64,000 nt of DNA from Burkholderia metallica (lineage in GTDB: Bacteria > Pseudomonadota > Gammaproteobacteria > Burkholderiales > Burkholderiaceae). This document shows positions 1 to 8,983 of this stretch, piece by piece. The stretch lies in assembly GCF_902832845.1 (NCBI RefSeq), contig NZ_CADFDB010000017.1, positions 1-64,000 of the forward strand, given 5' to 3'. The notes beneath the pieces were generated by a model. That model saw only the letters and a list, made by a program, of their open reading frames with translations, was not told the DNA's origin and did not search any database. Position 1 is the first letter of the stretch; each line of letters begins with the position of its first letter. A program made the position numbers and the translations under genes.

Positions 1-19
1 GACAAAGAAAAGTAACCGC

Positions 20-36
20 CGCCCCGCGCAGGGGCG
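20..36 (-). terminator. Stem-loop after the AraC-type regulator
   Basis: CGCCCC at 20-25 pairs with GGGGCG at 31-36 around a five-base loop. Read on the minus strand it lies about 65 bases after the stop of the regulator gene and is followed by a loose T-rich stretch (TTACTTTTCTTTG) rather than a direct U-run. It could end the importer operon, but it is a weak terminator by sequence and could instead be part of a dispersed repeat. Confidence 0.35.
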
Positions 37-102
37 ACACTAATAGACCGACACGACAACAGGTGCTTCACGAAAACTGGCAAGCGAACCACCCAAAAAA
101 AC

Positions 103-1146
103 CTAATCCTTCCCCCCACGCTCGACAAGCGCGCCCCCGCGAGGCTCCCCACCTCCGCCGGTCTGCTTCTCGAGCCAAGCCCTCCGATCTTCCCGAGGCG
201 TCACGCCAAACCTCTCCCGATAGGCATTAGAAAAATGCGCAGCGGAAGAAAACCCACAGGCAAGACTAACTTGCACAACCGACTTGCTAGTCCGCTGCAA
301 CTGAGTCCGAGCCTTGAGCAACCGAAGATTGAGGTAATACTTGGAGGGCATCGCCCCGAGATACTGTCGAAAGAGCCGCTCCAGTTGCCGGCGAGAAACG
401 CCCACGAGCTCAGCGATTTCATCGGTAGTGAGCGGATCCTCGACATTGGCTTCCATCAGAAGCAACGCGTCGTTCAACCGAGGATGCCGCTCACCGGGCG
501 CGGTGACGAAAGGAATCCGCTGGCGTTCCTCGCCGCTGCGCAGCGTGCCGGCCCCGAGCGCATCGGCGATCCGCTCCGCGAGATCCACCCCATGTTCCCG
601 GCCGATCATGGCCAGCATGAAGTCGACGGTCGCCTGCCCCCCGGCACAGGTCGCCCGATCGCGATCGATCTCGAAGATCTGCTGCGTGACGATCGACCGC
701 TCGAACTGTTCGGCGAACTGCTGATACGTCTCCCAGTTCACGCTCACGCGATACCCGGAAAGCTGCCCGGCCATCGCAAGCCACCACACGCCGTGATGGA
801 TCCCGGTCACGACCGGCGTACGCTGCCCCACCCGCGCGAGACTCGCGAGAAACAACCGATAGTCGGCAAACTGCTGAAACCGCTCCGACACGACGATCAC
901 CCAGTCGCACGCGATCGCATCGTTGAACGCCGCATCGGCATGCCACTGCGCACCGCCCGCGAGCGGCACCGGCCGCCCGTCCCACGAACACACCTGCCAC
1001 CGATACAGCAGCCGCCCGTCGATCTCGTTCGCGAGATTCAACGCATCGACGATCGGACCCACACCCGACATCGACACGGGCGGCAATGCAACGATCGCCA
1101 CCTGCGTCGTGCGGGTGGCGCCTGCGGGACGAGACACCGGTACCAC
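103..1146 (-). CDS. GlxA-type transcriptional regulator (DJ-1/PfpI + AraC HTH)
   Basis: 347 aa, GTG start at 1146. Residues about 15-200 resemble the DJ-1/PfpI amidotransferase-like sensor domain, and the last ~110 residues form an AraC double helix-turn-helix (TTDEIAELVGVSRRQLERLF and GFSSAAHFSNAYRERFGVTP). It lies 21 bp downstream of the ATPase gene of a polar amino-acid importer, as the arginine regulator ArgR of Pseudomonas aeruginosa (also AraC-type) lies behind aotJQMOP. By that analogy it probably senses arginine or a related amino acid and controls the upstream importer and arginine catabolism. Family assignment is secure; the ligand is inferred from context only. The name argR is not given because AraC-type and E. 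coli ArgR proteins are unrelated. Confidence 0.85.
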   Translation of the reverse strand: MVPVSRPAGATRTTQVAIVALPPVSMSGVGPIVDALNLANEIDGRLLYRWQVCSWDGRPVPLAGGAQWHADAAFNDAIACDWVIVVSERFQQFADYRLFLASLARVGQRTPVVTGIHHGVWWLAMAGQLSGYRVSVNWETYQQFAEQFERSIVTQQIFEIDRDRATCAGGQATVDFMLAMIGREHGVDLAERIADALGAGTLRSGEERQRIPFVTAPGERHPRLNDALLLMEANVEDPLTTDEIAELVGVSRRQLERLFRQYLGAMPSKYYLNLRLLKARTQLQRTSKSVVQVSLACGFSSAAHFSNAYRERFGVTPREDRRAWLEKQTGGGGEPRGGALVERGGKD

Positions 1147-1167
1147 GGTTGAAAACCGCCCTTCGCG

Positions 1168-1968
1168 TTACTTGAGACTGCCCGACAGGAACTGCTTGAG
1201 CCGCTCGCTCTGCGGACGCACCAGCACCTCCTTCGGATCGCCCTCTTCCTCGGTCCGCCCCTGATGCAAGAACATCACGTGGTTCGACACGTTGCGCGCG
1301 AAACCCATCTCGTGCGTGACGACGATCATCGTGCGGCCTTCCTCGGCCAGCTTCTGCATCACCTTCAGCACTTCACCCACCAGCTCCGGATCGAGCGCCG
1401 ACGTCGGCTCGTCGAACAGCATCACGTCCGGATGCATCGCCAGCGCGCGCGCAATCGCCACGCGCTGCTGCTGGCCGCCCGACAGGTGCGACGGATACTG
1501 CTTCTCGACGCGCGGCGCGAGGCCGACCTTCTCGAGATACGCGCGCGCACGCTCCTCGGCTTCCTTCTTCGAAATGCCGAGCACGTGCACCGGCGCTTCC
1601 ATCACGTTCTCGAGCACGTTCATGTGCGCCCAGAGATTGAAGTGCTGGAACACCATCGCGAGCTTCGTGCGGATGCGCTGAAGCTGCTTGTGATCGGCGA
1701 CTTCGAGCGCGCCGGCACGGTCGGTCTTCGTGCGCACGGTCTCGCCGTCGACGACGATCTGCCCCGCATTCGGCCGCTCGAGGAAATTGATGCAGCGCAG
1801 AAACGTGCTCTTGCCCGAGCCGCTCGCGCCGATGATGCTGATGACGTCGCCGGCCTTCGCGCTCAGCGATACGCCCTTGAGCACCTCGTTGTCGCCGTAG
1901 CGCTTGTGGATGTCGACCGCGGCAAGCTTGGTGGAAGCGGCTGCGCTCGTTTGAATGATCTCGGCCAA
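1168..1968 (-). CDS. hisP: Polar/basic amino-acid ABC transporter ATPase (HisP/AotP type)
   Basis: 266 aa. I start it at a TTG codon (1968) because a GAGGAG ribosome site lies six bases before it and no ATG or GTG fits; the reading frame extends far upstream but that part is a shadow of the permease gene. Walker A is residues 47-55 (GASGSGKST), the signature LSGGQQQ is 162-168 and Walker B (VMLFDEP) follows at 183-189. It would power import of histidine, arginine, lysine or ornithine through the two permeases encoded just upstream. It is the third gene of the operon and is followed by the regulator gene. Substrate is inferred from the closest well-known families, HisP of enterobacteria and AotP of Pseudomonas. 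Confidence 0.9.
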   Translation of the reverse strand: MAEIIQTSAAASTKLAAVDIHKRYGDNEVLKGVSLSAKAGDVISIIGASGSGKSTFLRCINFLERPNAGQIVVDGETVRTKTDRAGALEVADHKQLQRIRTKLAMVFQHFNLWAHMNVLENVMEAPVHVLGISKKEAEERARAYLEKVGLAPRVEKQYPSHLSGGQQQRVAIARALAMHPDVMLFDEPTSALDPELVGEVLKVMQKLAEEGRTMIVVTHEMGFARNVSNHVMFLHQGRTEEEGDPKEVLVRPQSERLKQFLSGSLK

Positions 1969-1988
1969 CTGGCTCTCCTCGAAGTGAA

Positions 1989-2702
1989 TCAATGACGGGC
2001 GGCCGCGAGGTACGCGAGCCAGTGGCGCTCGGCGCGGCGAAACGCCGCGACGAGTGCGAACGATACCGCAAGATAGATCAGCGCGGCGATTCCGAACGAC
2101 TGGAACGCCATGTAGGTCGCCGAATTCGCATCGCGCGCGACCTTCAGGATGTCCGGCACGGTCGCCGTGAACGCGACGGTCGTCGCGTGCAGCATCAGGA
2201 TCACCTCGTTGCTGTACAGCGGCAGCGCACGGCGCAGCGCCGATGGCAGGATCACGCGTCGGTACATCGTGAATGGCGACATCCCGTACGCGCGCGCCGC
2301 CTCGACCTCGCCGTGCGGAATCGCGCGGATTGCCCCCGCGAAGATCTCGGTCGTGTACGCGCAGGTGTTCAGCGCGAACGCGAGAATCGCGCAGTTGAAG
2401 CCGCTCCGGAAGAACGCGTCGAGCAGCGAGTGCGACCGCACGAACTCGAGGCTGTACATGCCGGTGTACAGCAGCAGCAACTGCACGTAGAGCGGCGTGC
2501 CGCGGAACACGTACGTGTAGAGCCGCACCGGCGTCGACACCCACTTCTTCTTCGACACGCGCGCCACCGCGAGCGGCACCGCGCACACGAAGCCGAGCGA
2601 AATCGACGCGACGAGCAGCCACAGCGTCACCGCGAGGCCGGAGAGGCGCTGGCCGTCCCAGTAAAGGAACGCCTGGCCGAATTCCTGGAGGATCTCGATC
2701 AT
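1989..2702 (-). CDS. hisM: Amino-acid ABC transporter permease (HisM type)
   Basis: 237 aa inner-membrane protein of the HisMQ/GlnP permease family, starting [18 protein letters not shown]. The EAA loop that docks on the ATPase is visible as [20 protein letters not shown] in the C-terminal half. Its ATG overlaps the stop of the preceding permease gene by four bases (ATGA), so the two are translationally coupled and should form the usual heterodimer. The ATPase gene follows after 20 bp. Five hydrophobic stretches fit the family. A much longer open frame exists upstream but overlaps the neighbouring permease and is not coding. Confidence 0.9.
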   Translation of the reverse strand: MIEILQEFGQAFLYWDGQRLSGLAVTLWLLVASISLGFVCAVPLAVARVSKKKWVSTPVRLYTYVFRGTPLYVQLLLLYTGMYSLEFVRSHSLLDAFFRSGFNCAILAFALNTCAYTTEIFAGAIRAIPHGEVEAARAYGMSPFTMYRRVILPSALRRALPLYSNEVILMLHATTVAFTATVPDILKVARDANSATYMAFQSFGIAALIYLAVSFALVAAFRRAERHWLAYLAAARH

Positions 2703-3388
2703 AGTTCTGCGTGCCGCACGCCCATGGAATAACGCTTCTCGAGCTGGATCAGCACGAGGTTGGAAACGGTCGTGATCGCGAGATAGATCAGCGCCGCGAC
2801 GAGGATGAAGAAGAACATGTTGAACGTGCTCTTGCCGGCGTCCTGCGCGGCCTTCACGACGTCCGCGAGACCGATGATCGACACCAGCGCGGTGGCCTTC
2901 ACGAGCACCTGCCAGTTGTTGCCGATGCCGGGCAGCGCAAAGCGCATCATCTGCGGAAACATGATCCGCGCGAACACGCGCGCGCCGCTCATCCCGTATG
3001 CCGCACCGGCTTCGAGCTGGCCGCGCGGCACCGACAGGAACGCACCGCGAAACGTCTCGGTGAAGTACGCGCCGTAGATGAAGCCGAGGGTCAGCACACC
3101 GGCCACGAACGGGTCGATGTCGATCTGGTTCCAGCCGACGAAATCGGTGAACTGGTTCAGCCAGATCTGGATGCTGTAGAACAGCAGCAGCATCAGGACG
3201 AGATCGGGCACCGAGCGGATCAGCGTCGTATAACCGGTCGCGATCGATCGCAGCACCCGGTTGTGCGACAGCTTCGCCACCGCGCCGATCAGCCCCAGCA
3301 CCACCGCAGTGGCGAGCGACAGCACCGACAGCTCGATGGTCTGCACGGTGCCGGCCCAGAGGACGGGACCAAAGCCGTAAAGGAACAC
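2699..3388 (-). CDS. hisQ: Amino-acid ABC transporter permease (HisQ type)
   Basis: 229 aa, first gene of the importer operon, with a GTG start at 3388 preceded by GGAG four bases upstream. It is a HisMQ-family permease: N-terminal membrane segment, then an EAA loop ([20 protein letters not shown]) and further membrane helices. It pairs with the next permease and the HisP-type ATPase. Unusually for this family, no periplasmic binding-protein gene precedes it; the next gene upstream on the same strand is an unrelated lipoprotein behind a strong terminator. The binding protein must therefore be encoded elsewhere or shared with another system. Confidence 0.88.
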   Translation of the reverse strand: MFLYGFGPVLWAGTVQTIELSVLSLATAVVLGLIGAVAKLSHNRVLRSIATGYTTLIRSVPDLVLMLLLFYSIQIWLNQFTDFVGWNQIDIDPFVAGVLTLGFIYGAYFTETFRGAFLSVPRGQLEAGAAYGMSGARVFARIMFPQMMRFALPGIGNNWQVLVKATALVSIIGLADVVKAAQDAGKSTFNMFFFILVAALIYLAITTVSNLVLIQLEKRYSMGVRHAEL

Positions 3389-3560
3389 GCGCGTCTCCAG
3401 AGTTGGAATGAATGCCGACGCGTCTACCTGTCCCGCGTCGGGCTGACGCGGATAGTCGCAAGCGAAATAGATTGCCTCAAATCACCCGCCATCCGGTTGC
3501 TGCGTTGCAGCAATTCATCCCACCATTTGCAATCGAGGTCTACACCGCTGTTTCAAAAGG

Positions 3561-3611
3561 AAAAAAGCCGCTTCCTGACAACCGGATAACCGGCCAGGAA
3601 GCGGACTTTTT
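3561..3611. terminator. Bidirectional terminator
   Basis: A perfect 10-bp stem, CCGCTTCCTG at 3568-3577 and CAGGAAGCGG at 3595-3604, is flanked by six A on the left and five T on the right, so it can work on both strands. A small CCGG-ATAA-CCGG stem sits in the loop. It lies just after the lipoprotein gene (minus strand) and separates it from the importer operon, whose promoter must lie in 3389-3560. Confidence 0.85.
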
Positions 3612-3658
3612 GCAATTTTCCGGTCGCTTTTTCGATATAGCGCCGACGACCGTTGCGC

Positions 3659-4216
3659 TTACCGCCCTTTCAGGATGTCGGAGCGCGAAGTCGTATAGAC
3701 GAGCCCGTCCGGGCCAAAATGGACGTTGAAGAACGCGTCGGTGTTGACGCCGTCCTCGAGCCAGCGCCAGCTCCAGACGATCTCGGGCTTGAGCGGATAC
3801 TGCGCGACGTCGCCGGGCTTGCCCAGCAGGCGCCGCACCTCGTCCTCGTTCATCCCGGGGCGCACCTTCGCGAAATTCTCGGCGGTCAGCACCTGCGTCG
3901 CGCCCGTGTAGCGGCCGTTCGCATCGAGATCGACGAACCACGTCTGGTTGCCCATCGGGCCGCGCGGGTATTCGAGCCGCTTCGAGCCGTCGGTGAAGTC
4001 GCGCTCGGTCTCGGGCTTGCCCATCGTGCCGCGCACGTCGGCCTCGGTCGATTCGCCGACCTTCAGCCCCTTCAGCAGCAGCGGCGCGGGCTTGATCGCG
4101 TTGAAGAAGTCCCTGATACGTTGCACGTCGAGGTTGCCTTGCTTGTCGTCGCAGCCGGTCAGCGCCAGCGCGGCGGCCAGCATCGTCACGGGGAGCAGCC
4201 GGAAACGGAAATTCAT
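3659..4216 (-). CDS. BamE/SmpA-like outer-membrane lipoprotein
   Basis: 185 aa when started at the ATG at 4216, which places a lipoprotein signal peptide at the N-terminus: hydrophobic segment then the lipobox LTGC. The mature part has two repeats of the BamE/SmpA-OmlA type (KVGESTEADVRGTMGKPETE and VRPGMNEDEVRRLLGKPGDV). Proteins of this fold sit in the outer membrane; BamE itself helps the Bam complex insert beta-barrels. It is longer than classical BamE (about 110-130 aa), with two copies of the fold, so it is a BamE-like paralogue rather than certain BamE. It lies behind the hopanoid genes but is separated from them by a terminator. An in-frame upstream start at 4270 would spoil the signal peptide. 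Confidence 0.75.
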   Translation of the reverse strand: MNFRFRLLPVTMLAAALALTGCDDKQGNLDVQRIRDFFNAIKPAPLLLKGLKVGESTEADVRGTMGKPETERDFTDGSKRLEYPRGPMGNQTWFVDLDANGRYTGATQVLTAENFAKVRPGMNEDEVRRLLGKPGDVAQYPLKPEIVWSWRWLEDGVNTDAFFNVHFGPDGLVYTTSRSDILKGR

Positions 4217-4265
4217 CGGAAGAAATGCGCGTCGAGAAAACACGCGGCAAGGATACCCGCGCCAC

Positions 4266-4300
4266 GCCAAAAGCGCGAGACGGGCGCGCGGCCCGTCTCG
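4266..4300 (-). terminator. Terminator after hpnL
   Basis: Minus-strand transcript forms a 10-bp stem (CGAGACGGGC at 4300-4291 with GCCCGTCTCG at 4285-4276) directly after the hpnL stop, followed by CGCTTTTGG. This should end the hpnIJKL transcript before the lipoprotein gene. Confidence 0.7.
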
Positions 4301-4303
4301 TGT

Positions 4304-5347
4304 TCAATGCGTCGTTTCGGTTTTGGCGTGGTCCGCGCGGCGCGCCGCCTGCGGCGCGCGCGGCGCGGCCGGCGGCGCATCGATGCGCCGCCGCGTGCGC
4401 ACGAGTTCGGCAAGCTGCCACGAACCGAGCGCCAGGCAGCCGAACAGCACCTCGCGGCCGCGCTTGACCACCGCGAGCGACAGCGCCGTCTCGCGGTCGA
4501 CGCCGAACATCTGCGCGAGCAGCACGACGGTCGCCTCCTGCACGCCGAGGCCGCCCGGCACCATGAACGCCGCATGGCGCACGGCCTGCGTCATCGCCTC
4601 GATCGCGATCGCGCCGCCGATCGACACCGGATGGCCGAGCAGCGCGAGCGCCCAGTAGATCTCGAGCGCGCCGAGCACGTAGCCGGCCAGTTGCCAGAAG
4701 AACGCGCTGAACAGCAGGCCCGTGCGCGACATCAGCGCATCGATGTCGGCATCGAGCCGCTTGCCGTCGACGCCCTGCAGCAGCCGGTGCGAATCGCCGA
4801 GCAGGCGGCCTGCGAAACGCTCGATCGCATGGAAGATCCCGCCGCGGCGCATCAGCACGACACCGAGCACCGGCAGCGGCAGCGTGAGCAGCAGCGCAAG
4901 GCCGATCGTGCCGCCGCCCATGTTGTCCGTCGTCGCGAGCAGCAGCACGAGACCGAGCGCGGCGAACGCATACTGGACGACGATCGTCACGAGCACCTCG
5001 ACGATCACCGATGCCGTCACGCGGCTCGCGTCGGGCACCTGCCAGCGCGCGAGCCGGATGCCGACCAGCTCGCCGCCGATCCCGACCACCGGCAGCAGCC
5101 GGTTCACCGCTTCGCGCACGGTCGCGATCCACCACAGGAACGGCAGCGACGCGCGCCTGTCGAGCAGCAGGTGCCACGCGTATGCATCGAGCAGCAGCGG
5201 CAGCGCATGAAACGGCACCAGCCACAGCAGCGCGTAACCGGCGCGCGCCAGCATCTGCGACACGTCGCCGACACCCTCGTGCAGCCCCAGCGCGAGCAGG
5301 ATGCCGATGCCGAGCGGCCAGCCGAGCCATTTGATCCACCGGGTCAT
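4304..5347 (-). CDS. hpnL: Hopanoid-associated membrane protein HpnL
   Basis: 347 aa integral membrane protein of the lysylphosphatidylglycerol synthase-TM/UPF0104 (flippase-like) family, with about eight hydrophobic segments and the family motif MVPGGLGVQEATVVLLAQMFG near residue 260-280. Its ATG overlaps the hpnK stop (ATGA), so it is coupled to the hopanoid genes. HpnL is an accessory protein of hopanoid clusters; a role in moving hopanoids across or between membranes is suggested by the family but not shown by sequence. The Ala/Pro-rich hydrophilic tail after the last helix is poorly conserved in the family. Confidence 0.85.
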   Translation of the reverse strand: MTRWIKWLGWPLGIGILLALGLHEGVGDVSQMLARAGYALLWLVPFHALPLLLDAYAWHLLLDRRASLPFLWWIATVREAVNRLLPVVGIGGELVGIRLARWQVPDASRVTASVIVEVLVTIVVQYAFAALGLVLLLATTDNMGGGTIGLALLLTLPLPVLGVVLMRRGGIFHAIERFAGRLLGDSHRLLQGVDGKRLDADIDALMSRTGLLFSAFFWQLAGYVLGALEIYWALALLGHPVSIGGAIAIEAMTQAVRHAAFMVPGGLGVQEATVVLLAQMFGVDRETALSLAVVKRGREVLFGCLALGSWQLAELVRTRRRIDAPPAAPRAPQAARRADHAKTETTH

Positions 5348-6228
5348 GACGGCCGCGCTCCCGCCGCGCGCGGCACCTGCGCGCCGCGCCGTGCCGCACG
5401 CTGGCCGAACACGTCGGCAAAGCCGCCGGTCGCAACGCCCGCCGCCTTCAGCGCGGCCGCGACGCGCGGCGACAGCAGCGCGTCGAGTTCGTCCACCGGA
5501 CGGTAGCCGGCCATCGTCGGCGTGATCGGGCCGTCGCCGGCCTCGGCCGGATGGCAGTAGATCTCGCCGACGCCCTGCGGCAGCGCGGCCAGCGCATCGA
5601 GCAACACGGCCTCGTCCATCGCGCCCGTATGCTCGATCCCGACCACGTAGTCGTTGTGCGCGAGCCCCGCGCGGTCGAGCCGCGCGCGCACGAGCGCGAT
5701 CCACGGCTTGAGCAGCGCGGGCGCGCGCGTCTCGTACGGCAGCCGCACCGCGCGCAGCCCGTAGTCGCGGCCGATCTCGATGATCAGCGACAGCACGGTC
5801 GGATGCAGATGGAAATGCTTGTGCGCGTTCACGTGGTCGAGCGGCAGGCCGCTCGCCGCGAACGCATCGAACTGCGCGCGAATCTCGCGACGCAGTTGCG
5901 CACGCACGTGCGGCAGGAAGAAGAAGCGGCAGCCGTCCTTCGCCATCGCGTCGCCGAACCGCCCGTCGGGGCCGACGAGCGCGGGAATCTCATGCGCGGG
6001 CAGCGTGGCCGGCCCGTCCGCGAGCACCAGGTGCAGGCCGACCGCGAGCGACGGCAGCCGCCGCGCGCGGTCGATCGCATCGGCCGCGGCCGGCGCGCCG
6101 ACCATCAGGCTCGCGGCGTTCAGCACGCCGTCGCGGTGCGCACGCTCGACCGCCGCGTTGACGCGCGGATGCAGCCCGAAGTCGTCCGCGGTGAAGATCA
6201 GCGCCCGCGCCGCCCGCTGCGTCGCCAC
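5344..6228 (-). CDS. hpnK: Hopanoid deacetylase HpnK (YdjC-like)
   Basis: 294 aa, GTG start at 6228 with GAGG eight bases upstream inside the end of hpnJ. The YdjC/ChbG carbohydrate-deacetylase fold is shown by TADDFG at residues 13-18 (metal-binding aspartates), H66, and the histidine cluster H132-V-N-A-H136-K-H138. In Burkholderia HpnK removes the acetyl group from N-acetylglucosaminyl bacteriohopanetetrol made by HpnI, giving the glucosamine form that HpnJ converts to the cyclitol ether. The gene starts three bases after the hpnJ stop and overlaps hpnL, so the four genes are one transcription unit. Confidence 0.93.
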   Translation of the reverse strand: MATQRAARALIFTADDFGLHPRVNAAVERAHRDGVLNAASLMVGAPAAADAIDRARRLPSLAVGLHLVLADGPATLPAHEIPALVGPDGRFGDAMAKDGCRFFFLPHVRAQLRREIRAQFDAFAASGLPLDHVNAHKHFHLHPTVLSLIIEIGRDYGLRAVRLPYETRAPALLKPWIALVRARLDRAGLAHNDYVVGIEHTGAMDEAVLLDALAALPQGVGEIYCHPAEAGDGPITPTMAGYRPVDELDALLSPRVAAALKAAGVATGGFADVFGQRAARRGAQVPRAAGARPS

Positions 6229-6231
6229 GGA

Positions 6232-7653
6232 TTACGCCTCGTGCGCGCGCAGGAAGCGGAAGAACTCGACGCCTTCGCGCAGGCGACGCTTCATCATGTC
6301 CCAGCTCGTCAGCATCTCGCGCACGATTTCCCAGATCTTCGACGGACGGAAGTAGAACTCGCGATAGAACTGCTCGAGATGGTGATAGATCTCGTCGCGC
6401 GACAGGTGCGCATAGCCGATCGCCGCGAGCTGCACGCCTTCCTTGCTCACCAGGTTGATGGTCTTGTTCTCTTCCATCCAGCCGTTCTCGACGGCCTGCT
6501 TGTAGAGCGTCGTGCCCGGATACGGCGCGGCGAGCGAGACCTGGATCGTGTGCGGATTGATTTCCTTCGCGTACTCGATCGTCTTCTTGATGGTTTCCTT
6601 CGTCTCGCCCGGCAGGCCGAGGATGAAGGTGCCGTGGATCTTGATGCCGAGCTTCTTGCAGTCCGCGCTGAAGCGGCGCGCGAAATCGGTGCGCACGCCC
6701 TTCTTGATGTTCACGAGGATCTGGTCGTCGCCCGACTCGAAGCCGACCAGCAGCAGGCGCAGGCCGTTTTCCTTCATGACCTTGAGCGTCTTGTACGGCA
6801 CGTTCGCCTTCGCGTTGCACGACCACGTCATGCCGAGCTTGCCCAGCCCGATGGCGATGGCTTCCGCGCGCGGCAGGTCGTCGGTGAAGGTGTCGTCGTC
6901 GAACATCAGTTCCTTCACTTCCGGCATGTTGTCGCGGATCCACTTCGCTTCCGCGAGCACGTTCTCGACCGAGCGCGTGCGGTAGCGATGGCCGCTGACC
7001 GTCTGCGGCCACAGGCAGAACGTGCAGCGCGACTTGCAGCCGCGGCCCGTGTAGATCGACACGTACGGATAGTTGAGGTAGCCGATGAAGTAGTTGTCGA
7101 TCTTCAGGTCGCGCTTGTAGACGGGCGCGACGAACGGCAGCTCGTCCATGTTCTCGAGGATCGGACGCGCTTCGTTGTGCTCGATCGAGCCGTCCTTCGC
7201 GCGCCAGCTCAGGCCCTTGATCTCGGCGAACGGCTTGCCTTCGGCGAGTTCCTTGCAGGTGTAGTCGAATTCCTCGCGGCACACGAAGTCGATCGCGTCG
7301 CTCGCCGTGAGCGAGTTGTGCGGATCGACCATCACCTTCGCGCCCACCATGCCGACCAGCATCGACGGCTTCATCTTCTTCAGGTCCTGCGCGAACATCG
7401 CGTCGGTCGGGAACGACGGCGTGCTCGTGTGGATGATCACGAGATCGTAGTCGTTCGCGATCTTCAGCGTTTCCTCGACCGACAGGCCGTCGGCCGGTGC
7501 GTCGACGACGCGGCTGCCCGGCACGAGCGCGGCCGGCTGCGCGAGCCACGTCGGGTACCAGAAGGAACGGATTTCGCGCTTCGCCTGATAGCGCGAGCCG
7601 GCTCCGCCGTCGAAGCCGTCATACGAAGGGGCCTGCAAGAACAGCGTTTTCAT
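6232..7653 (-). CDS. hpnJ: Hopanoid cyclitol-ether radical SAM enzyme HpnJ
   Basis: 473 aa. I start at the ATG at 7653 (MKTLFLQAPSYDGFDGG), which has GGAG seven bases upstream; the upstream in-frame extension is non-coding. An N-terminal B12-binding-like domain (about 1-150) precedes a radical SAM barrel whose cluster ligands are C206-KSR-C210-TF-C213. Known role of the family: HpnJ converts bacteriohopanetetrol glucosamine to bacteriohopanetetrol cyclitol ether by ring contraction. Its position between hpnI and hpnK fits. Hopanoids with this head group contribute to membrane stability and polymyxin tolerance in Burkholderia. A GxGxx motif and family length (about 470) agree. Confidence 0.94.
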   Translation of the reverse strand: MKTLFLQAPSYDGFDGGAGSRYQAKREIRSFWYPTWLAQPAALVPGSRVVDAPADGLSVEETLKIANDYDLVIIHTSTPSFPTDAMFAQDLKKMKPSMLVGMVGAKVMVDPHNSLTASDAIDFVCREEFDYTCKELAEGKPFAEIKGLSWRAKDGSIEHNEARPILENMDELPFVAPVYKRDLKIDNYFIGYLNYPYVSIYTGRGCKSRCTFCLWPQTVSGHRYRTRSVENVLAEAKWIRDNMPEVKELMFDDDTFTDDLPRAEAIAIGLGKLGMTWSCNAKANVPYKTLKVMKENGLRLLLVGFESGDDQILVNIKKGVRTDFARRFSADCKKLGIKIHGTFILGLPGETKETIKKTIEYAKEINPHTIQVSLAAPYPGTTLYKQAVENGWMEENKTINLVSKEGVQLAAIGYAHLSRDEIYHHLEQFYREFYFRPSKIWEIVREMLTSWDMMKRRLREGVEFFRFLRAHEA

Positions 7654-7807
7654 GAATGCTCCGGTAGCCTGCATAGTTCGATTCGTCACCACGATCCAGT
7701 CAAAAAACCGCGGCCGCCGTACCGGCGCCCGCCTCTCTGTCATGTCGCGCCGCGCGGCCTCGCCGCGCAACGCATCCCGGCCCTCGGGCCGGGTTCGATC
7801 GACGGCC

Positions 7808-8983
7808 CTAGCGGCCGTCCACTGCTTCCACTGCGGCCGTCGCGCGCTCGCCGCCGACCACCGTCATCCGTGCGCCGCGCCACACGACGTGCGTGCCGAA
7901 CACGGCCGCGAGCCATTCGAGCGCGAGCAGCGTGTCGCGCACCGCGACGAGCGGCAGGTCGCGCCAGAACGCGCGCCAGCCGTCCTCGCCGCGCGCGTGC
8001 AGCACGAGCCGCCCGAACGCGCCCACCACGGCCGCCGCGCCCGCCAGCGAGCCGGCGAAGGTGCCGTCGAGGCGCAGCGCGAGCGCCGCGCCGATCGCGA
8101 GCCACGGCGCGGTAAATGTAATGAACAGGAACGCGAAGCCGGCCGGGTTCAGCGAACGGATCGTGCGCAGCCAGCGCGTCTCGCGGTGCCACAGCGGCCC
8201 GAACGACGGCTCGATCACGTCGGTCGCGACCTCGACCTCCGACAGCACGGTGCGGCGCCCGAGGCGGCGCGGCAGCTCGGCCAGCCAGAAATCGTCGGCC
8301 AGCTCGTCCTTCAGCGCGAAAAACCCGCCGATCCGGTCGAGCGTGTCGCGCGTGAGCGCCAGCGTCGCGCCGAAGCCGAAGCGGCTCGAGCGGCCGAGGT
8401 GCGTGATCCGCACCGACGGCGCGAACCATGCATCGACGAACTGCGCGCCGATCCGCGTCCAGAATCCGCCGACGCTGCGCGCATGATACAGACACGTGAC
8501 GACGCCTACCGACGCGTCGGCGAGCGGCGCCGTCACGCGCTCCAGATAGTCGGGCTGCACCGCGATGTCGCTGTCCGCGATCACGATCCGGCCATACTTC
8601 GCGCGCTCGGCCAGGTTGATCAGGTTGCTGACTTTCAGGTTCTTGCCGTGCACGCGCGCATCGATCACGAGCGTGATGTCGCACTCGGGATAATCGGCGC
8701 GCAGCCGTTCGACGACGGCCACGGCCGGATCGGCCGCCGACGCGACGCCGAACAGCACTTCATGACGCGGATGACGCTGCTCGCAGAAGGTCGCGAGGTT
8801 CTCGTAAAGGTGCGGCTCCGCGCCGCACAGCGGCTTGAGCACGCTGACCGGCTCGAAACCGTCGCGCGCCGCCGTGCGCGGCGTACGCGGCCGCGGCGCG
8901 AACGCGGCGACGAGCGCATAACCGGCCGCGGCCAGCGTGAAGACGATCAGGAGCCAGTCGAACATCGTTGCGGTAGCCGTCAT
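7808..8983 (-). CDS. hpnI: Hopanoid glycosyltransferase HpnI
   Basis: 391 aa, start ATG at 8983 with a strong GGGAGG site eight bases upstream. It is a GT2/GT21 (ceramide glucosyltransferase-like) enzyme: one N-terminal membrane helix, then the catalytic domain with VSVLKPLCGAEP, the metal-binding IADSDIAV, the catalytic ELADDFWLAE and the WHRETRWLRT region (a QxxRW-like motif), then two or three C-terminal helices. HpnI adds N-acetylglucosamine to bacteriohopanetetrol, the first head-group step of the cyclitol branch. It is first in the hpnIJKL unit; the promoter must lie in the long region 8984-9616. Earlier hopanoid steps (squalene synthesis, cyclase, HpnH, HpnG) are not in this window. 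Confidence 0.92.
   Translation of the reverse strand: MTATATMFDWLLIVFTLAAAGYALVAAFAPRPRTPRTAARDGFEPVSVLKPLCGAEPHLYENLATFCEQRHPRHEVLFGVASAADPAVAVVERLRADYPECDITLVIDARVHGKNLKVSNLINLAERAKYGRIVIADSDIAVQPDYLERVTAPLADASVGVVTCLYHARSVGGFWTRIGAQFVDAWFAPSVRITHLGRSSRFGFGATLALTRDTLDRIGGFFALKDELADDFWLAELPRRLGRRTVLSEVEVATDVIEPSFGPLWHRETRWLRTIRSLNPAGFAFLFITFTAPWLAIGAALALRLDGTFAGSLAGAAAVVGAFGRLVLHARGEDGWRAFWRDLPLVAVRDTLLALEWLAAVFGTHVVWRGARMTVVGGERATAAVEAVDGR

Noticed and set aside
1168-2622. 484-aa ATPase with a long N-terminal extension
   Set aside because: The first ~218 residues overlap the permease gene on the same strand in another frame; the TTG with a strong ribosome site is the better start.
5551-8115. 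854-aa plus-strand frame over hpnJ/hpnK
   Set aside because: Very Arg/His-rich shadow frame of the hopanoid genes in high-GC DNA, with no domain.
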